DNA of 32,319 nucleotides from an uncultured Bacilli bacterium (GCA_934182615.1 CAKPRO010000014.1:1-32319), one strand, 5' to 3'; counted from the first letter of the stretch, positions 1-7,959 are shown. Program-made: numbers and translations. The notes: a model not told the origin generated them from the letters alone.

Positions 1-5
1 AGTAA

Positions 6-55
6 AAAGACTATGAAAAATCACTAATATTTCTATTAGTTATTTCATAGTCTTT
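6..55. terminator. Bidirectional hairpin terminator
   Basis: Arms AAAGACTATGAAA (6-18) and TTTCATAGTCTTT (43-55) are perfect complements. An inner CTAAT/ATTAG stem lies between them. On the minus strand the hairpin is followed by TTACT after a T run, and on the plus strand by TTTATTTA, so it could stop transcription in both directions. It lies 28 bases past the stop of the small open frame at 84-161 and probably ends that transcript. Confidence 0.7.
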
Positions 56-83
56 ATTTATATTATTATTTATTATATTTAGA

Positions 84-161
84 TTAGATTTTTGACCCCC
101 CAACACGTACAAAAGTGCTAGTTAACAAGTTGTTAACTACTGTTAATTTTTTATTATTCAT
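84..161 (-). CDS. Putative small protein or leader peptide, 25 aa
   Basis: A 25-codon frame starts MNNKKLTVVNN, ends VRVGGSKI and stops with TAA. The ATG at 161-159 is preceded by GAGAGGAGG with six bases between AGGAGG and ATG, which is as strong as the ribosomal gene sites in this window. A terminator lies just downstream and a possible promoter about 80 bases upstream. Codons for TVVNNLLTS form a perfect 21-base inverted repeat (119-139). I do not recognise the peptide. It has no clear membrane segment. It could be a real small protein, a regulatory leader peptide, or chance. The site strength and flanking signals favour translation, but no family evidence supports it. Confidence 0.45.
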   Translation of the reverse strand: MNNKKLTVVNNLLTSTFVRVGGSKI

Positions 162-178
162 AGGGAGCCTCCTCTCAA

Positions 179-214
179 TGATTTGCGAATTATTTGGGAT
201 CTTTTCGTAAATCA
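179..214. other. Hairpin in leader of the small ORF
   Basis: TGATTTGCGAA (179-189) pairs with TTCGTAAATCA (204-214) over 11 positions, including one G-T wobble when read on the plus strand. On the minus strand that position is an A/C mismatch. The loop is 14 bases. It lies between the candidate promoter and ribosome binding site of the 84-161 frame and may be a leader structure. Confidence 0.35.
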
Positions 215-237
215 AACTCTTCTTATCTTACATATTA

Positions 238-266
238 ATGATATCATAAAATTATAATTATTACAA
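238..266 (-). promoter_or_regulatory. Candidate promoter for the 84-161 small ORF
   Basis: Read on the minus strand, TTGTAA (266-261) and TATCAT (243-238) are separated by 17 bases. The -10 overlaps the palindrome TGATATCA (239-246), and the same 8-mer recurs at 284-291, 45 bases away, which might be paired regulator sites. A TATAAT inside the spacer region is an alternative -10 but lacks a good -35. Confidence 0.35.
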
Positions 267-320
267 TGCTTTTGTACCTTTTTTGATATCAAATCTTTAT
301 AATCTACTAATATAATTGTT

Positions 321-353
321 TATGATAGAGACTATTATATAGGCTCTATCATA
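321..353 (-). repeat. Mismatched AGNCT-core hairpin, copy 1
   Basis: Arms TATGATAGAG (321-330) and CTCTATCATA (344-353) pair perfectly. Position 331 A faces 343 G as a mismatch, and then CTAT (332-335) pairs with ATAG (339-342) around a 3-base loop. Read on the minus strand the core is AG-C-C...G-T-CT, the same as the other copies in this window. It lies between the rplQ terminator and the small ORF, with no T run on either side, so it is not an ordinary terminator. Confidence 0.6.
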
Positions 354-392
354 CCATGGAAAACATAAACTTGTTTATGGTTGAAATGGCAA

Positions 393-423
393 AAGAAAAA
401 ACTTAAGAATAAATCTTAAGTTT
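393..423 (-). terminator. Terminator of the S10-spc-alpha operon
   Basis: A 10-bp perfect stem (399-408 with 414-423, core CTTAAG) closes a 5-base loop. On the minus strand it is followed by TTTTTTCTTTT. It begins six bases after the rplQ stop and ends the ribosomal protein transcript. Confidence 0.88.
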
Positions 424-428
424 AATAA

Positions 429-770
429 TTATACTAATTCTAGAATAACTTCTAAAGCAGAATCTCCTTTTCTTTCAGATTTCTTAATTATTCTAGTATA
501 ACCACCATTTCTATCTTTATATCTTGGTGCTAATTCATTAAATACTTTATCAACAGCCTTACTGTCATTATGTAAGAATGCTAAAGCAAGTCTTCTAGAT
601 ACTAAAGTACCTTTCTTACCATAAGTTACCATTTTATCAAAAGTTTTTCTTACTTCTTTAGCTCTAGTTTCAGTAGTAACTATTCTTTCATTTTCAATAA
701 GTTGTTTTGTTAAAGTAGCAAGCATACTTCTTCTATGCTTATTATCTCTACCTAATTTTCTATAAGCCAT
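429..770 (-). CDS. rplQ: 50S ribosomal protein L17
   Basis: L17 binds 23S rRNA near the exit region of the large subunit. The 113-residue product begins MAYRKLGRDNKHRRSMLATL, the diagnostic L17 N-terminus, and keeps the family motif around ENERIVTTETRAKEVR. Length is normal for Bacillota. It is the last gene of the alpha operon, 15 bases after rpoA, and a strong terminator follows at once. Translation probably depends on the long upstream transcript, since I see no promoter between rpoA and rplQ. Confidence 0.98.
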   Translation of the reverse strand: MAYRKLGRDNKHRRSMLATLTKQLIENERIVTTETRAKEVRKTFDKMVTYGKKGTLVSRRLALAFLHNDSKAVDKVFNELAPRYKDRNGGYTRIIKKSERKGDSALEVILELV

Positions 771-785
771 AATTACCTCCTTATA

Positions 786-1745
786 TTAATTTTCATCTCT
801 AAAGTTTAGACCCATGTCTTTTACTTTATCCATAACTTCTTTTAAAGATTTTTTACCTAAGTTTCTAATCTTCATCATTTCATTTTCAGATTTATCTACT
901 AAATCTTTTAGAGTTAAAATGTTTGCTCTCTTTAAGCAATTATATGCTCTTACAGAGAAATCTAAATCATCTATTGAAGTTTCTAATATTTTAACACTAG
1001 GATCTTCACTCTTAGATATCATAAGACCTGTCTCATCTGCAATAGCATTTAAACTAGTTAATATTTCAAAATGTTCAATTAAGATTCTTGCTGCTAATGC
1101 TAAAGCTTCTTCAGGAGAAATTGAACCATTAGTCCATACTTCTAATATTAGTTTATCAAAGTTATTATTTTGACCTACTCTAGCAGTTTCTACTTCATAG
1201 TTTATTCTTTCTACTGGAGAATATAAACTATCAATAGCAATAGCTCCTACTTTAGTTTTATCATTTTGTAATAATTTCTTATTTTCATCTGCTACTACAT
1301 AACCTCTTCCTGATCCAATAGTCATTTCCATATTAAGGCTTCCACCTTCTACTAATGTAGCAATTACTTGATCTGGATTTAAGATTTCGATATCAGCATC
1401 AGGTTCAATATCACCAGCAGTTACTACTCCTGGAGTATTTTTAGTAAGTCTAATTATTTTATTTTCATCTTTAGCATGATTCTTAATAACAACACTCTTT
1501 AAGTTTAATACAATAGCAGTTACATCTTCTACTACACCATCAATTTTTTGAAATTCATGAGCAACTCCATCAATTTTTACTGAAGTAATTGCGTCTCCTG
1601 GTAATGAAGATAACATAACTCTTCTAAGTGCATTACCTAAAGTAGTTCCAAATCCTCTCTCTAATGGTTCTAATTCAAATTTACCATAATGAGAATCTTT
1701 TATATATTCTTTTACTTTATAATCTGGTTTTTCAAATTTTAACAT
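786..1745 (-). CDS. rpoA: RNA polymerase alpha subunit
   Basis: Alpha dimerises to start assembly of RNA polymerase and contacts promoter UP elements and activators. The 319-residue product has the N-terminal assembly domain (residues 1 to about 230, with LERGFGTTLGNALRRVMLSS near residue 28) and a C-terminal helix-hairpin-helix domain (about 250-315, with LGKKSLKEV). Length is normal. It sits in the canonical order rpsK-rpoA-rplQ. An intact C-terminal domain fits the A/T-tract UP-like sequence seen upstream of the S10 promoter at 14759-14800. Confidence 0.98.
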   Translation of the reverse strand: MLKFEKPDYKVKEYIKDSHYGKFELEPLERGFGTTLGNALRRVMLSSLPGDAITSVKIDGVAHEFQKIDGVVEDVTAIVLNLKSVVIKNHAKDENKIIRLTKNTPGVVTAGDIEPDADIEILNPDQVIATLVEGGSLNMEMTIGSGRGYVVADENKKLLQNDKTKVGAIAIDSLYSPVERINYEVETARVGQNNNFDKLILEVWTNGSISPEEALALAARILIEHFEILTSLNAIADETGLMISKSEDPSVKILETSIDDLDFSVRAYNCLKRANILTLKDLVDKSENEMMKIRNLGKKSLKEVMDKVKDMGLNFRDEN

Positions 1746-1766
1746 CGCAAATTTCCCCTTTCCTAA

Positions 1767-2153
1767 TTATCCACGTCTTCTTTTAGGTGGACGACAACCG
1801 TTGTGTGGAATTGGTGTTTCATCTGTGATTGATTTTACTTCTAGTCCTACAGTTTGTAAACTTCTGATTGCAGCTTCTCTACCTGAACCTAAACCTTTAA
1901 CTTTAACGTTTACTGTTTTCATTCCAGCAGCAGTAGCTTCTCTACCAGCAGCTTCAGCAGCCATACCAGCAGCAAATGGAGTTGATTTCTTACTTCCTTT
2001 TACGCCTTGAGTTCCAGCAGAAGCCCAACTTACTACATTTCCTTCTAGATCAGTAATAGTTACAATTGTATTATTGAAAGTTGAATGGATATGTACTTCA
2101 CCAGCAGGAATATTTTTCTTAGTTTTTCTTTTTCTTGAATTATATTTTCCCAT
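1767..2153 (-). CDS. rpsK: 30S ribosomal protein S11
   Basis: S11 lies on the platform of the small subunit and helps form the mRNA exit region. The 128-residue protein has the family sequence VHIHSTFNNTIVTITD near its N-terminus and ends in GCRPPKRRRG, the highly conserved basic C-terminus. It follows rpsM by 13 bases in the usual alpha-operon order. Confidence 0.98.
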   Translation of the reverse strand: MGKYNSRKRKTKKNIPAGEVHIHSTFNNTIVTITDLEGNVVSWASAGTQGVKGSKKSTPFAAGMAAEAAGREATAAGMKTVNVKVKGLGSGREAAIRSLQTVGLEVKSITDETPIPHNGCRPPKRRRG

Positions 2154-2166
2154 ATTTTCCTCCTAA

Positions 2167-2532
2167 TTATTTTTTCTTATTAGCAACTACTTTTCCTTTA
2201 CCTTTACGAGTTCTAGCATTTCTACTAGTTCTTTGTCCTCTTACTGGTAAATTCTTTTTATGTCTAGTTCCCTCATAAGAATTTATTTCCATCTTAGTTT
2301 TAATATTTAAGTTAACTTCTCTTCTAAGTTCTCCTTCAACTGTATGTTTTTCAACTTCTGCTCTTATTCTAGAAAGTTCATCATCAGTTAAGTCTTTTGC
2401 TTTCTTATTTAAGTCAACTTTAGCATTGTTAAGAATTGTTTTTGATAAATTTCTTCCTATACCATAGATATAAGTAAGAGATATTTCAATTCTTTTGTCG
2501 TTAGGTATATCTACACCTTTAATTCTTGCCAT
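2167..2532 (-). CDS. rpsM: 30S ribosomal protein S13
   Basis: S13 sits in the head of the small subunit and touches the P-site tRNA and bridge to the large subunit. The 121-residue product starts MARIKGVDIPNDKRIEISLT, has the helix-two-turn-helix region, and ends with the conserved RTSRNARTRKG segment and a lysine-rich tail that reaches tRNA. An AGGAGG site precedes the ATG. It starts 15 bases after rpmJ. Confidence 0.98.
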   Translation of the reverse strand: MARIKGVDIPNDKRIEISLTYIYGIGRNLSKTILNNAKVDLNKKAKDLTDDELSRIRAEVEKHTVEGELRREVNLNIKTKMEINSYEGTRHKKNLPVRGQRTSRNARTRKGKGKVVANKKK

Positions 2533-2547
2533 TATTTTTTCCTCCTA

Positions 2548-2661
2548 TTAACCTTGTTTTTGTTTGTGTTTTGGATTTTCACAAATTACCATTACTTTTC
2601 CATTTCTTTTGATTATTTTACATTTGTCGCATATTTTTTTTACGGATGCTCTTACCTTCAT
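2548..2661 (-). CDS. rpmJ: 50S ribosomal protein L36 (zinc-binding form)
   Basis: A 37-residue frame begins MKVRASVKKICDKCKII and ends ENPKHKQKQG, the complete length of bacterial L36. Cys11, Cys14, Cys27 and His32 form the family's zinc ribbon, so this is the zinc-containing form. AGGAGG lies nine bases before the ATG. It fits exactly between infA (12-base gap) and rpsM (15-base gap), its usual place in Bacillota. It is too short to show up in a search for long ORFs. Confidence 0.97.
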   Translation of the reverse strand: MKVRASVKKICDKCKIIKRNGKVMVICENPKHKQKQG

Positions 2662-2673
2662 TATTCATCCCTC

Positions 2674-2892
2674 CTATTTCTTATTATATACTATACGCCC
2701 TTGTGTTAGATCATATGGCGACATAGCGATAACCACAGTATCACCTGGTAAGATACGTATGTTGTTCATGCGCATTTTACCAGAAACATGGGCAACTACT
2801 GTGTGTCCTCCATCTAGTTCTACTTTGAACTTTCCTTGAGGTAAATTGTCAATTACTTTTCCTTGAACTTCAATTAGTTCTTCTTTACTCAT
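2674..2892 (-). CDS. infA: Translation initiation factor IF-1
   Basis: IF-1 occupies the A site of the small subunit during initiation. The 72-residue product, an S1-like OB fold, starts MSKEELIEVQGKVIDNLPQG and ends GRIVYNKK, a full match to the family. An ATG nine bases further upstream (2901) is in frame, but it abuts the AGGAG site with no spacing. The start at 2892 leaves nine bases and gives the canonical N-terminus. It overlaps the 3' end of map by eight bases, so translation is probably coupled. Confidence 0.97.
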   Translation of the reverse strand: MSKEELIEVQGKVIDNLPQGKFKVELDGGHTVVAHVSGKMRMNNIRILPGDTVVIAMSPYDLTQGRIVYNKK

Positions 2893-3643
2893 AATTATCA
2901 TCTCCTGTTAGTATTTCATAGCCATCTCTAGTTACAATAATAGTGTGTTCAAAGTGAGCAGATGGTTTTTTGTCTCTTGTTATAATAGTCCAGTCATCAT
3001 CTAGTAAGTATATTTTTCTAGTACCAGAGGTTAGCATTGGTTCTACGGCGATTGTCATGTTTTCTTTTAGAATGATGCCAGTACCTTTTTTACCATAATT
3101 TGGTACGCCTGGATCTTCGTGAAGATTACTGCCAATTCCATGTCCTTCTAGTTCTCTTACTACTCCTAGTTTATGACTAGTAGCATATTCTTCAATAGCA
3201 TTTGATACATCTCCTAAATGTACTCCAGCTTTAACTTGTTTTAAACCTTCGTATAAAGCTTTTTCGGTATGTTCTAGAAGATATTTCTTCTCACTATTTA
3301 TTTCTCCGACGGGATAAGTCCATGCTGAGTCACCATGATAACCTTTATAACAAGCACAAATATCAAGTGTAACTATATCTCCATTTTTTAATTTTCTTTT
3401 ACCTGGTATTCCATGTACTACTTCCTCATTAACGGATATACATATACTAGCAGGATAGCCTTCATATCCAAGACATGATGGAGTGGCATCTCTACTAATA
3501 ATGTAATCATGAGCAAGTTTATCTAGTTCACCAGTTGTTATACCTGGCTTTATATAGTCTTTTAGATACTGATGTGTATCGTATACTATTCGGCCAGCTT
3601 TTCTCATTAGTGATAATTCATATTCACTCTTAATTGTAATCAT
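2885..3643 (-). CDS. map: Type I methionine aminopeptidase
   Basis: Removes the initiator methionine from nascent proteins after deformylation. The 252-residue protein has the pita-bread metal ligands in order: Asp94 (VTLDI), Asp105 (HGDSAW), His168 (EGHGIG), Glu201 (EPM) and Glu232 (FEHT). The segment YKGYHGDSAW departs from the usual DGYYGD but keeps the ligand. Its start overlaps the adk stop by one base (TAATG) and its end overlaps infA by eight, so adk-map-infA are translationally coupled. fmt, acting in the same N-terminal processing pathway, is also in the window (17.0-18.0 kb). Confidence 0.97.
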   Translation of the reverse strand: MITIKSEYELSLMRKAGRIVYDTHQYLKDYIKPGITTGELDKLAHDYIISRDATPSCLGYEGYPASICISVNEEVVHGIPGKRKLKNGDIVTLDICACYKGYHGDSAWTYPVGEINSEKKYLLEHTEKALYEGLKQVKAGVHLGDVSNAIEEYATSHKLGVVRELEGHGIGSNLHEDPGVPNYGKKGTGIILKENMTIAVEPMLTSGTRKIYLLDDDWTIITRDKKPSAHFEHTIIVTRDGYEILTGDDNYE

Positions 3644-4296
3644 TATTTAATTACCTTCTTTATTTCATTAAAGATATCTTCAGTAGTGATATTGTCTACT
3701 TTTATTTTAAGTAAATTACCTTTCTTTTCATAATATTCAAGTAATGGGTAAGTTTCTTTCATAAAAGTGTCGAATCTATTTATAAATGATTCTTCGTTAT
3801 CGTCACTTCTTGTTTTAAGTGGTGAACCACAATTATCACAGATACCTTCTTTTAGTGGAGCATACTCTTTATTTATTAAGTTATAAGATAGTCCACATTT
3901 AGAGCATACTACTCTAGATAGTGCTCTTTTCATAGCAAGACTTTTATCTATATCAAGAAATACTACTAAACCTTCGTCATAATTTAAATCTTTTAAGATG
4001 TTATCATATGTTTGGGCCTGACTAATATTTCTAGGATATCCATCTAGGATAAAACCTTTTTTGCAATCTTTAGCTTCTAGTCTTTTCTTTAGAAGTTTGG
4101 TAATAACTTCGTCAGATACGAACTCTCCTCTTGCCATAGCGGATTTGATTTCCATACCTATTTTAGAGGAAGCTGCGATTTCATTTCTTAAAAGGTCTCC
4201 AGTAGATATGTGAGGAATATTATATTCAGTGCAAACTTTAGCTGATATGGTACCTTTACCGGCAGCAGGAGCCGCCACAAATATAATATTCTTCAT
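3643..4296 (-). CDS. adk: Adenylate kinase, zinc-LID type
   Basis: Converts ATP and AMP into two ADP in the cytosol. The 217-residue protein has the long LID with four zinc cysteines (Cys131, 134, 153, 156), the NMP-binding STGDLLR and the DGYPRN segment. The P-loop reads AAPAAGKGT (residues 8-16) where the family normally has GPPGAGKGT, so the first Walker A glycine is alanine while Lys14 and Thr16 are kept. It overlaps both secY and map by one base (TAATG junctions), the usual secY-adk-map arrangement. Confidence 0.97.
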   Translation of the reverse strand: MKNIIFVAAPAAGKGTISAKVCTEYNIPHISTGDLLRNEIAASSKIGMEIKSAMARGEFVSDEVITKLLKKRLEAKDCKKGFILDGYPRNISQAQTYDNILKDLNYDEGLVVFLDIDKSLAMKRALSRVVCSKCGLSYNLINKEYAPLKEGICDNCGSPLKTRSDDNEESFINRFDTFMKETYPLLEYYEKKGNLLKIKVDNITTEDIFNEIKKVIK

Positions 4297-5558
4297 TATC
4301 TTGCTCCTTTATAATTTCTATTGATTAGACTACTTTCTATTTGTCTACATGTTTCAATTGCAACACCTACTACGATTAGTACTCCAGTACCACCAATTGA
4401 TACTGATGTAGGTAGTCCAGTATTTATAAAACTACTAAATACTATTGGAAGTCCTGCAATTACTGCTATAAATGTTGAACCTAAGAAAGTTATTCTATTT
4501 AAAATCTTAGTAATATACTTTTCAGTTTCTACTCCAGGTCTAATACCAGGAATATAACCACCATTTTTATTTAAGTTCTTACTTAATTCTTTAGGATTAA
4601 TTTGCATATTTGTATAGAAGAATCCAAATACAAATATTAATACTATATATAATACAAATCCAGTAGGTGTTGTATAGTTAATATACTTTGTAACAAATAC
4701 TGAGAATCCAGAGTCTTCTCCTAGTAAACCTGCTATAAAAGTTGGTATAGACAAGATTACTGATGCAAAGATAACTGGCATTACATTAGCGGAATTTAAT
4801 TTAAATGGAATATAATTTTGTTTGGCACCATATGCTGATGCTGTTCTATTTGAATATTGAATAGGAATTCTTCTTTCTGAACATTCTTCAAAGACAACTC
4901 CTACTACTATTGCAAGATAGAATAAGACAAAGACAATAAACTTAATTATTCCTAAGAATAATGCTGTATTACCATCTAGTATAAATGTACTAAATGTATC
5001 AATAAACATCTTTGGTACTGTTGATATAATACCAGCCATAATGATTAGTGATATACCATTACCAATACCTTTTTGAGTTATTTGATCTCCTAGCCATAAT
5101 AGGAATGCTGTACCTCCTGTTAAGAATAATGCAATCTTCATATATTCTAAAGTACCTGCTCCTTTTACAAAGGTAAATGCCATAGCAAATCCTTGTAAGA
5201 AAGCTAAAACAATACCAAGATATCTATTAATTTGATTAATCTTTTGTCTTCCTTGTTCCCCACTTTCCTTAAGTTCAGTAAAGTAAGGAATAATATCCAT
5301 TTGTAATATTCCAGTAATGATACTAGCAGAGATATAAGGCATAACACCTAGAGCAAATATTGAAAAGTTCTTAAGTGCTCCTCCACCAATAGCATTATAT
5401 AATTCCCATAATCCTAAATTAGATATAGCCCCCTTAGTTCCAGGTACAGGAATTGTTGTACCTAGAGCAAATATTAGAAGTCCCATTAGTGTAAAACCAA
5501 TTCTTTTCCTAATATCTTTGTTTTTAGGACTAAAGATCAATTTTAGATTTTTAAACAT
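4296..5558 (-). CDS. secY: Preprotein translocase channel subunit SecY
   Basis: SecY forms the membrane channel for secreted and membrane proteins. The 420-residue product has about ten hydrophobic segments, the N-terminal KDIRKRIGFTL region, the plug-side sequence GVMPYISASI and the cytosolic loop PGIRPGVETEKYI near residue 335. Length is typical. Its ATG follows the rplO stop with no gap, and its GAGGTGA ribosome site lies inside rplO, so the two are translationally coupled. It would export the signal-peptide proteins encoded at 23-27 kb. Confidence 0.98.
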   Translation of the reverse strand: MFKNLKLIFSPKNKDIRKRIGFTLMGLLIFALGTTIPVPGTKGAISNLGLWELYNAIGGGALKNFSIFALGVMPYISASIITGILQMDIIPYFTELKESGEQGRQKINQINRYLGIVLAFLQGFAMAFTFVKGAGTLEYMKIALFLTGGTAFLLWLGDQITQKGIGNGISLIIMAGIISTVPKMFIDTFSTFILDGNTALFLGIIKFIVFVLFYLAIVVGVVFEECSERRIPIQYSNRTASAYGAKQNYIPFKLNSANVMPVIFASVILSIPTFIAGLLGEDSGFSVFVTKYINYTTPTGFVLYIVLIFVFGFFYTNMQINPKELSKNLNKNGGYIPGIRPGVETEKYITKILNRITFLGSTFIAVIAGLPIVFSSFINTGLPTSVSIGGTGVLIVVGVAIETCRQIESSLINRNYKGAR

Positions 5559-6002
5559 CTAAATCACCTCAGTTTTTCCACCAATAGTTTCTATTTTTTC
5601 TTGTGCGCTCTTAGTAAATGCATTAGCTTTAACTGTTAATTTCTTAGTTAGTTCGCCACTTCCTAATACTTTAACACCATCTAATTCTTTCTTAATTAGA
5701 CCTACTTCTTTTAATAAAGCAGTGTCTACTACTGTACCATCTTCAAATCTATTTAAATCTGATACATTTACAGTACTATATACTGTTCTAAATTCATAAT
5801 TGTTGAATCCTCTTTTTGATAATCTTCTAAATAGTGGTAATTGACCTCCTTCAAATCCAGGTCTTACTCCACCACCGCTTCTAGCGTTTTGTCCTTTCTC
5901 ACCTTTACCAGAAGTTTTTCCAGTACCAGAACCAGGTCCACGACCTACTCTTTTTCTATTTTTAACTGAGCCATCAAGACTACTTAATTCATGTAATTTC
6001 AT
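5559..6002 (-). CDS. rplO: 50S ribosomal protein L15
   Basis: L15 is a core large-subunit protein. The 147-residue product has the glycine- and basic-rich N-terminal extension (RGPGSGTGKTSGKGEKGQNA) that threads into 23S rRNA and the globular C-terminal domain. It starts on the rpsE stop (TAATG, one-base overlap). In most Bacillota rpmD (L30) separates rpsE and rplO; here there is no room for it. Confidence 0.98.
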   Translation of the reverse strand: MKLHELSSLDGSVKNRKRVGRGPGSGTGKTSGKGEKGQNARSGGGVRPGFEGGQLPLFRRLSKRGFNNYEFRTVYSTVNVSDLNRFEDGTVVDTALLKEVGLIKKELDGVKVLGSGELTKKLTVKANAFTKSAQEKIETIGGKTEVI

Positions 6003-6619
6003 TATCTTAATTCCTCAACTTTCTTATCTCTTAAGTAAGCAACATGTTCTGGAGATTTTTGTGCTTTAAGTGCATTTAGAGTAGCTCTAGCAGCATTAAT
6101 CTTAGTACTAGATCCTAAGCTCTTAGATAACACATCTTTAACTCCTGCTAGTTCAAGTACATCTCTAACTGGTCCACCAGCTTTAACTCCAGTACCTTCT
6201 TTAGCAGGTTTAAGCATAACTCTTACTGCTCCTTCTTTAACGATAATATCGTGAGATATTGTTCTATTATCAATTAGGTCAACTTTTATCAAATTCTTAC
6301 TAGCAGCCTGTGTAGCTTTCTTAACAGCATCTGGCATTTCTTTAGCTTTACCAGTACCAAGACCTACTAGTCCTTTTCTATTTCCTACTACTACAGTAGC
6401 AGCAAATCTAAATTGTCTACCACCTTTAACAACTTTTGTTACTCTTCTAATTTCAATTACCTTATCCTCTAGATCAGATTTTGGTTTAGAAGTTCTGTTA
6501 TTATTTCTAGGTCTTTTTTTATCAAATTTACGATTTCTATTATCGTTTCTTCTGCCTTCAGTTTTAACTTCAGTATTTTTTACTTCAGTATTAACTTCAG
6601 TCTTCTTATTTTCTTCCAT
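6002..6619 (-). CDS. rpsE: 30S ribosomal protein S5 with N-terminal extension
   Basis: S5 helps maintain decoding accuracy and lines the mRNA entry channel. The 205-residue product carries the usual S5 body from about residue 50 (LEDKVIEIRRVTKVVKGGRQ, VVGNRKGLVGLGTGKAKE, and the second domain from about 115). The first 48 residues are extra: repeated TEV/NTEVK acidic units followed by an Arg/Asn/Lys stretch. Family members are usually near 165 residues. Extensions of this kind occur in mycoplasma-like lineages; their role is unknown to me. The AGGAGG site supports this start. Confidence 0.96.
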   Translation of the reverse strand: MEENKKTEVNTEVKNTEVKTEGRRNDNRNRKFDKKRPRNNNRTSKPKSDLEDKVIEIRRVTKVVKGGRQFRFAATVVVGNRKGLVGLGTGKAKEMPDAVKKATQAASKNLIKVDLIDNRTISHDIIVKEGAVRVMLKPAKEGTGVKAGGPVRDVLELAGVKDVLSKSLGSSTKINAARATLNALKAQKSPEHVAYLRDKKVEELR

Positions 6620-6637
6620 ATTTTCTCCTCCTCTGTT

Positions 6638-7000
6638 CTAGAATTCTAATCCGCCTTCACGTGCTGCTTCTGCTAAAGCTTTAACACGTCCATGATAAAG
6701 ATATCCACCTCTATCAAATACAACGGTATTAATTTTTGCTTTTTTAGCTCTTTTTGCAATTTCTGCTCCGATTACTTTAGCAGCTTCTACATTACCACCA
6801 TTTTTAAGATTTAATTCTTTTTCTAGTGATGATGCACTAACTAAAGTAACACCTTTAACATCATCGATGATTTGAGCTTCAATATTTGCATTAGATCTAA
6901 ATACACATAATCTAGGTCTTTCACTAGTACCAGATAAATTTTCTCTGATTCTAGTATGTCTAACTTTTCTCATTTCATTTTTTGAAACTTTTTTAATCAT
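6638..7000 (-). CDS. rplR: 50S ribosomal protein L18
   Basis: L18 binds 5S rRNA and ties the central protuberance to the large subunit. The 120-residue product has the basic N-terminus, RPRLCVFRSNANIEAQIIDD in the middle and the C-terminal VVFDRGGYLYHGRVKALAEAAREGGL (seen as two adjoining motifs), all typical. It lies 18 bases before rpsE and 20 after rplF, in spc-operon order. Confidence 0.98.
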   Translation of the reverse strand: MIKKVSKNEMRKVRHTRIRENLSGTSERPRLCVFRSNANIEAQIIDDVKGVTLVSASSLEKELNLKNGGNVEAAKVIGAEIAKRAKKAKINTVVFDRGGYLYHGRVKALAEAAREGGLEF

Positions 7001-7020
7001 ACCTATTATCCTCCTATTTA

Positions 7021-7560
7021 TTATTTAGAAGCTTTCTTTCCTTCTTTACGACGAATTTGTTCACCTTTGTATTTAATTCCTTTTCCTTTGTAAGGTTCAG
7101 GTTGTCTTACTTTTCTTACGTTAGCGGCAAATTCACCAACTTTTTCTTTATTAATACCTGATACTTCAATTTCAGTATTAGATATTCCTGTTACAGTAAG
7201 TCCAGTTGGAACTTCCATAACTACTGGATGAGAATATCCTGCTGAGATAGTAAGTTTATTTCCTTGTACATTAAACTTATAACCTACACCAACGATTTCT
7301 AATCCTTTCTTGTATCCTTCACTAACACCGATAATCATATTTTTAATATTAGCATTAGTAGTACCATGCATAGCATGAGTAAATTTATCTTTTTTAGTCA
7401 TTTCTACTACTACAGTATTATCTTCTACTTTAACATTAATTCCTTTAACTAGGTCTAAAGTAAGTTCTCCTTTAGGTCCTTTAACTGTAACAGTATTATT
7501 TTCTACATTTACATTAACATTCTCTGGAATATTTAAAACTCTTTTACCAATACGGCTCAT
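7021..7560 (-). CDS. rplF: 50S ribosomal protein L6
   Basis: L6 lies near the factor-binding centre of the large subunit. The 179-residue product starts MSRIGKRVLNIPENV and ends with the conserved PEPYKGKGIKYKGEQIRRK and KEGKK tail. It has two similar domains, as the family does. Length is standard. It starts nine bases after rpsH. Confidence 0.98.
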   Translation of the reverse strand: MSRIGKRVLNIPENVNVNVENNTVTVKGPKGELTLDLVKGINVKVEDNTVVVEMTKKDKFTHAMHGTTNANIKNMIIGVSEGYKKGLEIVGVGYKFNVQGNKLTISAGYSHPVVMEVPTGLTVTGISNTEIEVSGINKEKVGEFAANVRKVRQPEPYKGKGIKYKGEQIRRKEGKKASK

Positions 7561-7569
7561 TATTTCACC

Positions 7570-7959
7570 TTACCAGATATAAGCAATTACTTCTCCACCT
7601 AAAGATAATTTTCTTGCTTCTTTATCAGTCATAATACCTTTAGATGTAGAGATAATAGCAATTCCTAAACCATTTAATACTGTAGGTATTTCATCTTTAC
7701 CAGCATATACTCTTAGTCCAGGTTTTGATATTCTCTTAAGACCAGTAATTACTCTTTCTTTATTTTTATATTTTAATGTTAATGTAATATTTTTTTGAAC
7801 TCCTTCACCATCAATAGTGTAGTCTGCGATAAATCCTTCATCTTTTAAGATTTTTGCTATTTCTTCTTTTACTTTAGATGTAGGAATTACAACTGAAGCA
7901 GCTCTATTTTGATTAGCGTTACGAATTCTTGTAAGCATATCTGCGATTGGATCTGTCAT
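7570..7959 (-). CDS. rpsH: 30S ribosomal protein S8
   Basis: S8 is a primary 16S rRNA binder in the central domain; in other bacteria it also represses the spc operon. The 129-residue product starts MTDPIADMLTRIRNANQ and has the C-terminal rRNA-binding ISTSKGIMTDKEARK segment. It follows rpsN by 30 bases. Confidence 0.98.
   Translation of the reverse strand: MTDPIADMLTRIRNANQNRAASVVIPTSKVKEEIAKILKDEGFIADYTIDGEGVQKNITLTLKYKNKERVITGLKRISKPGLRVYAGKDEIPTVLNGLGIAIISTSKGIMTDKEARKLSLGGEVIAYIW

Noticed and set aside
321..353. Ordinary terminator
   Set aside because: Neither strand has a T run after the hairpin, and rplQ already has a strong terminator at 393-423.
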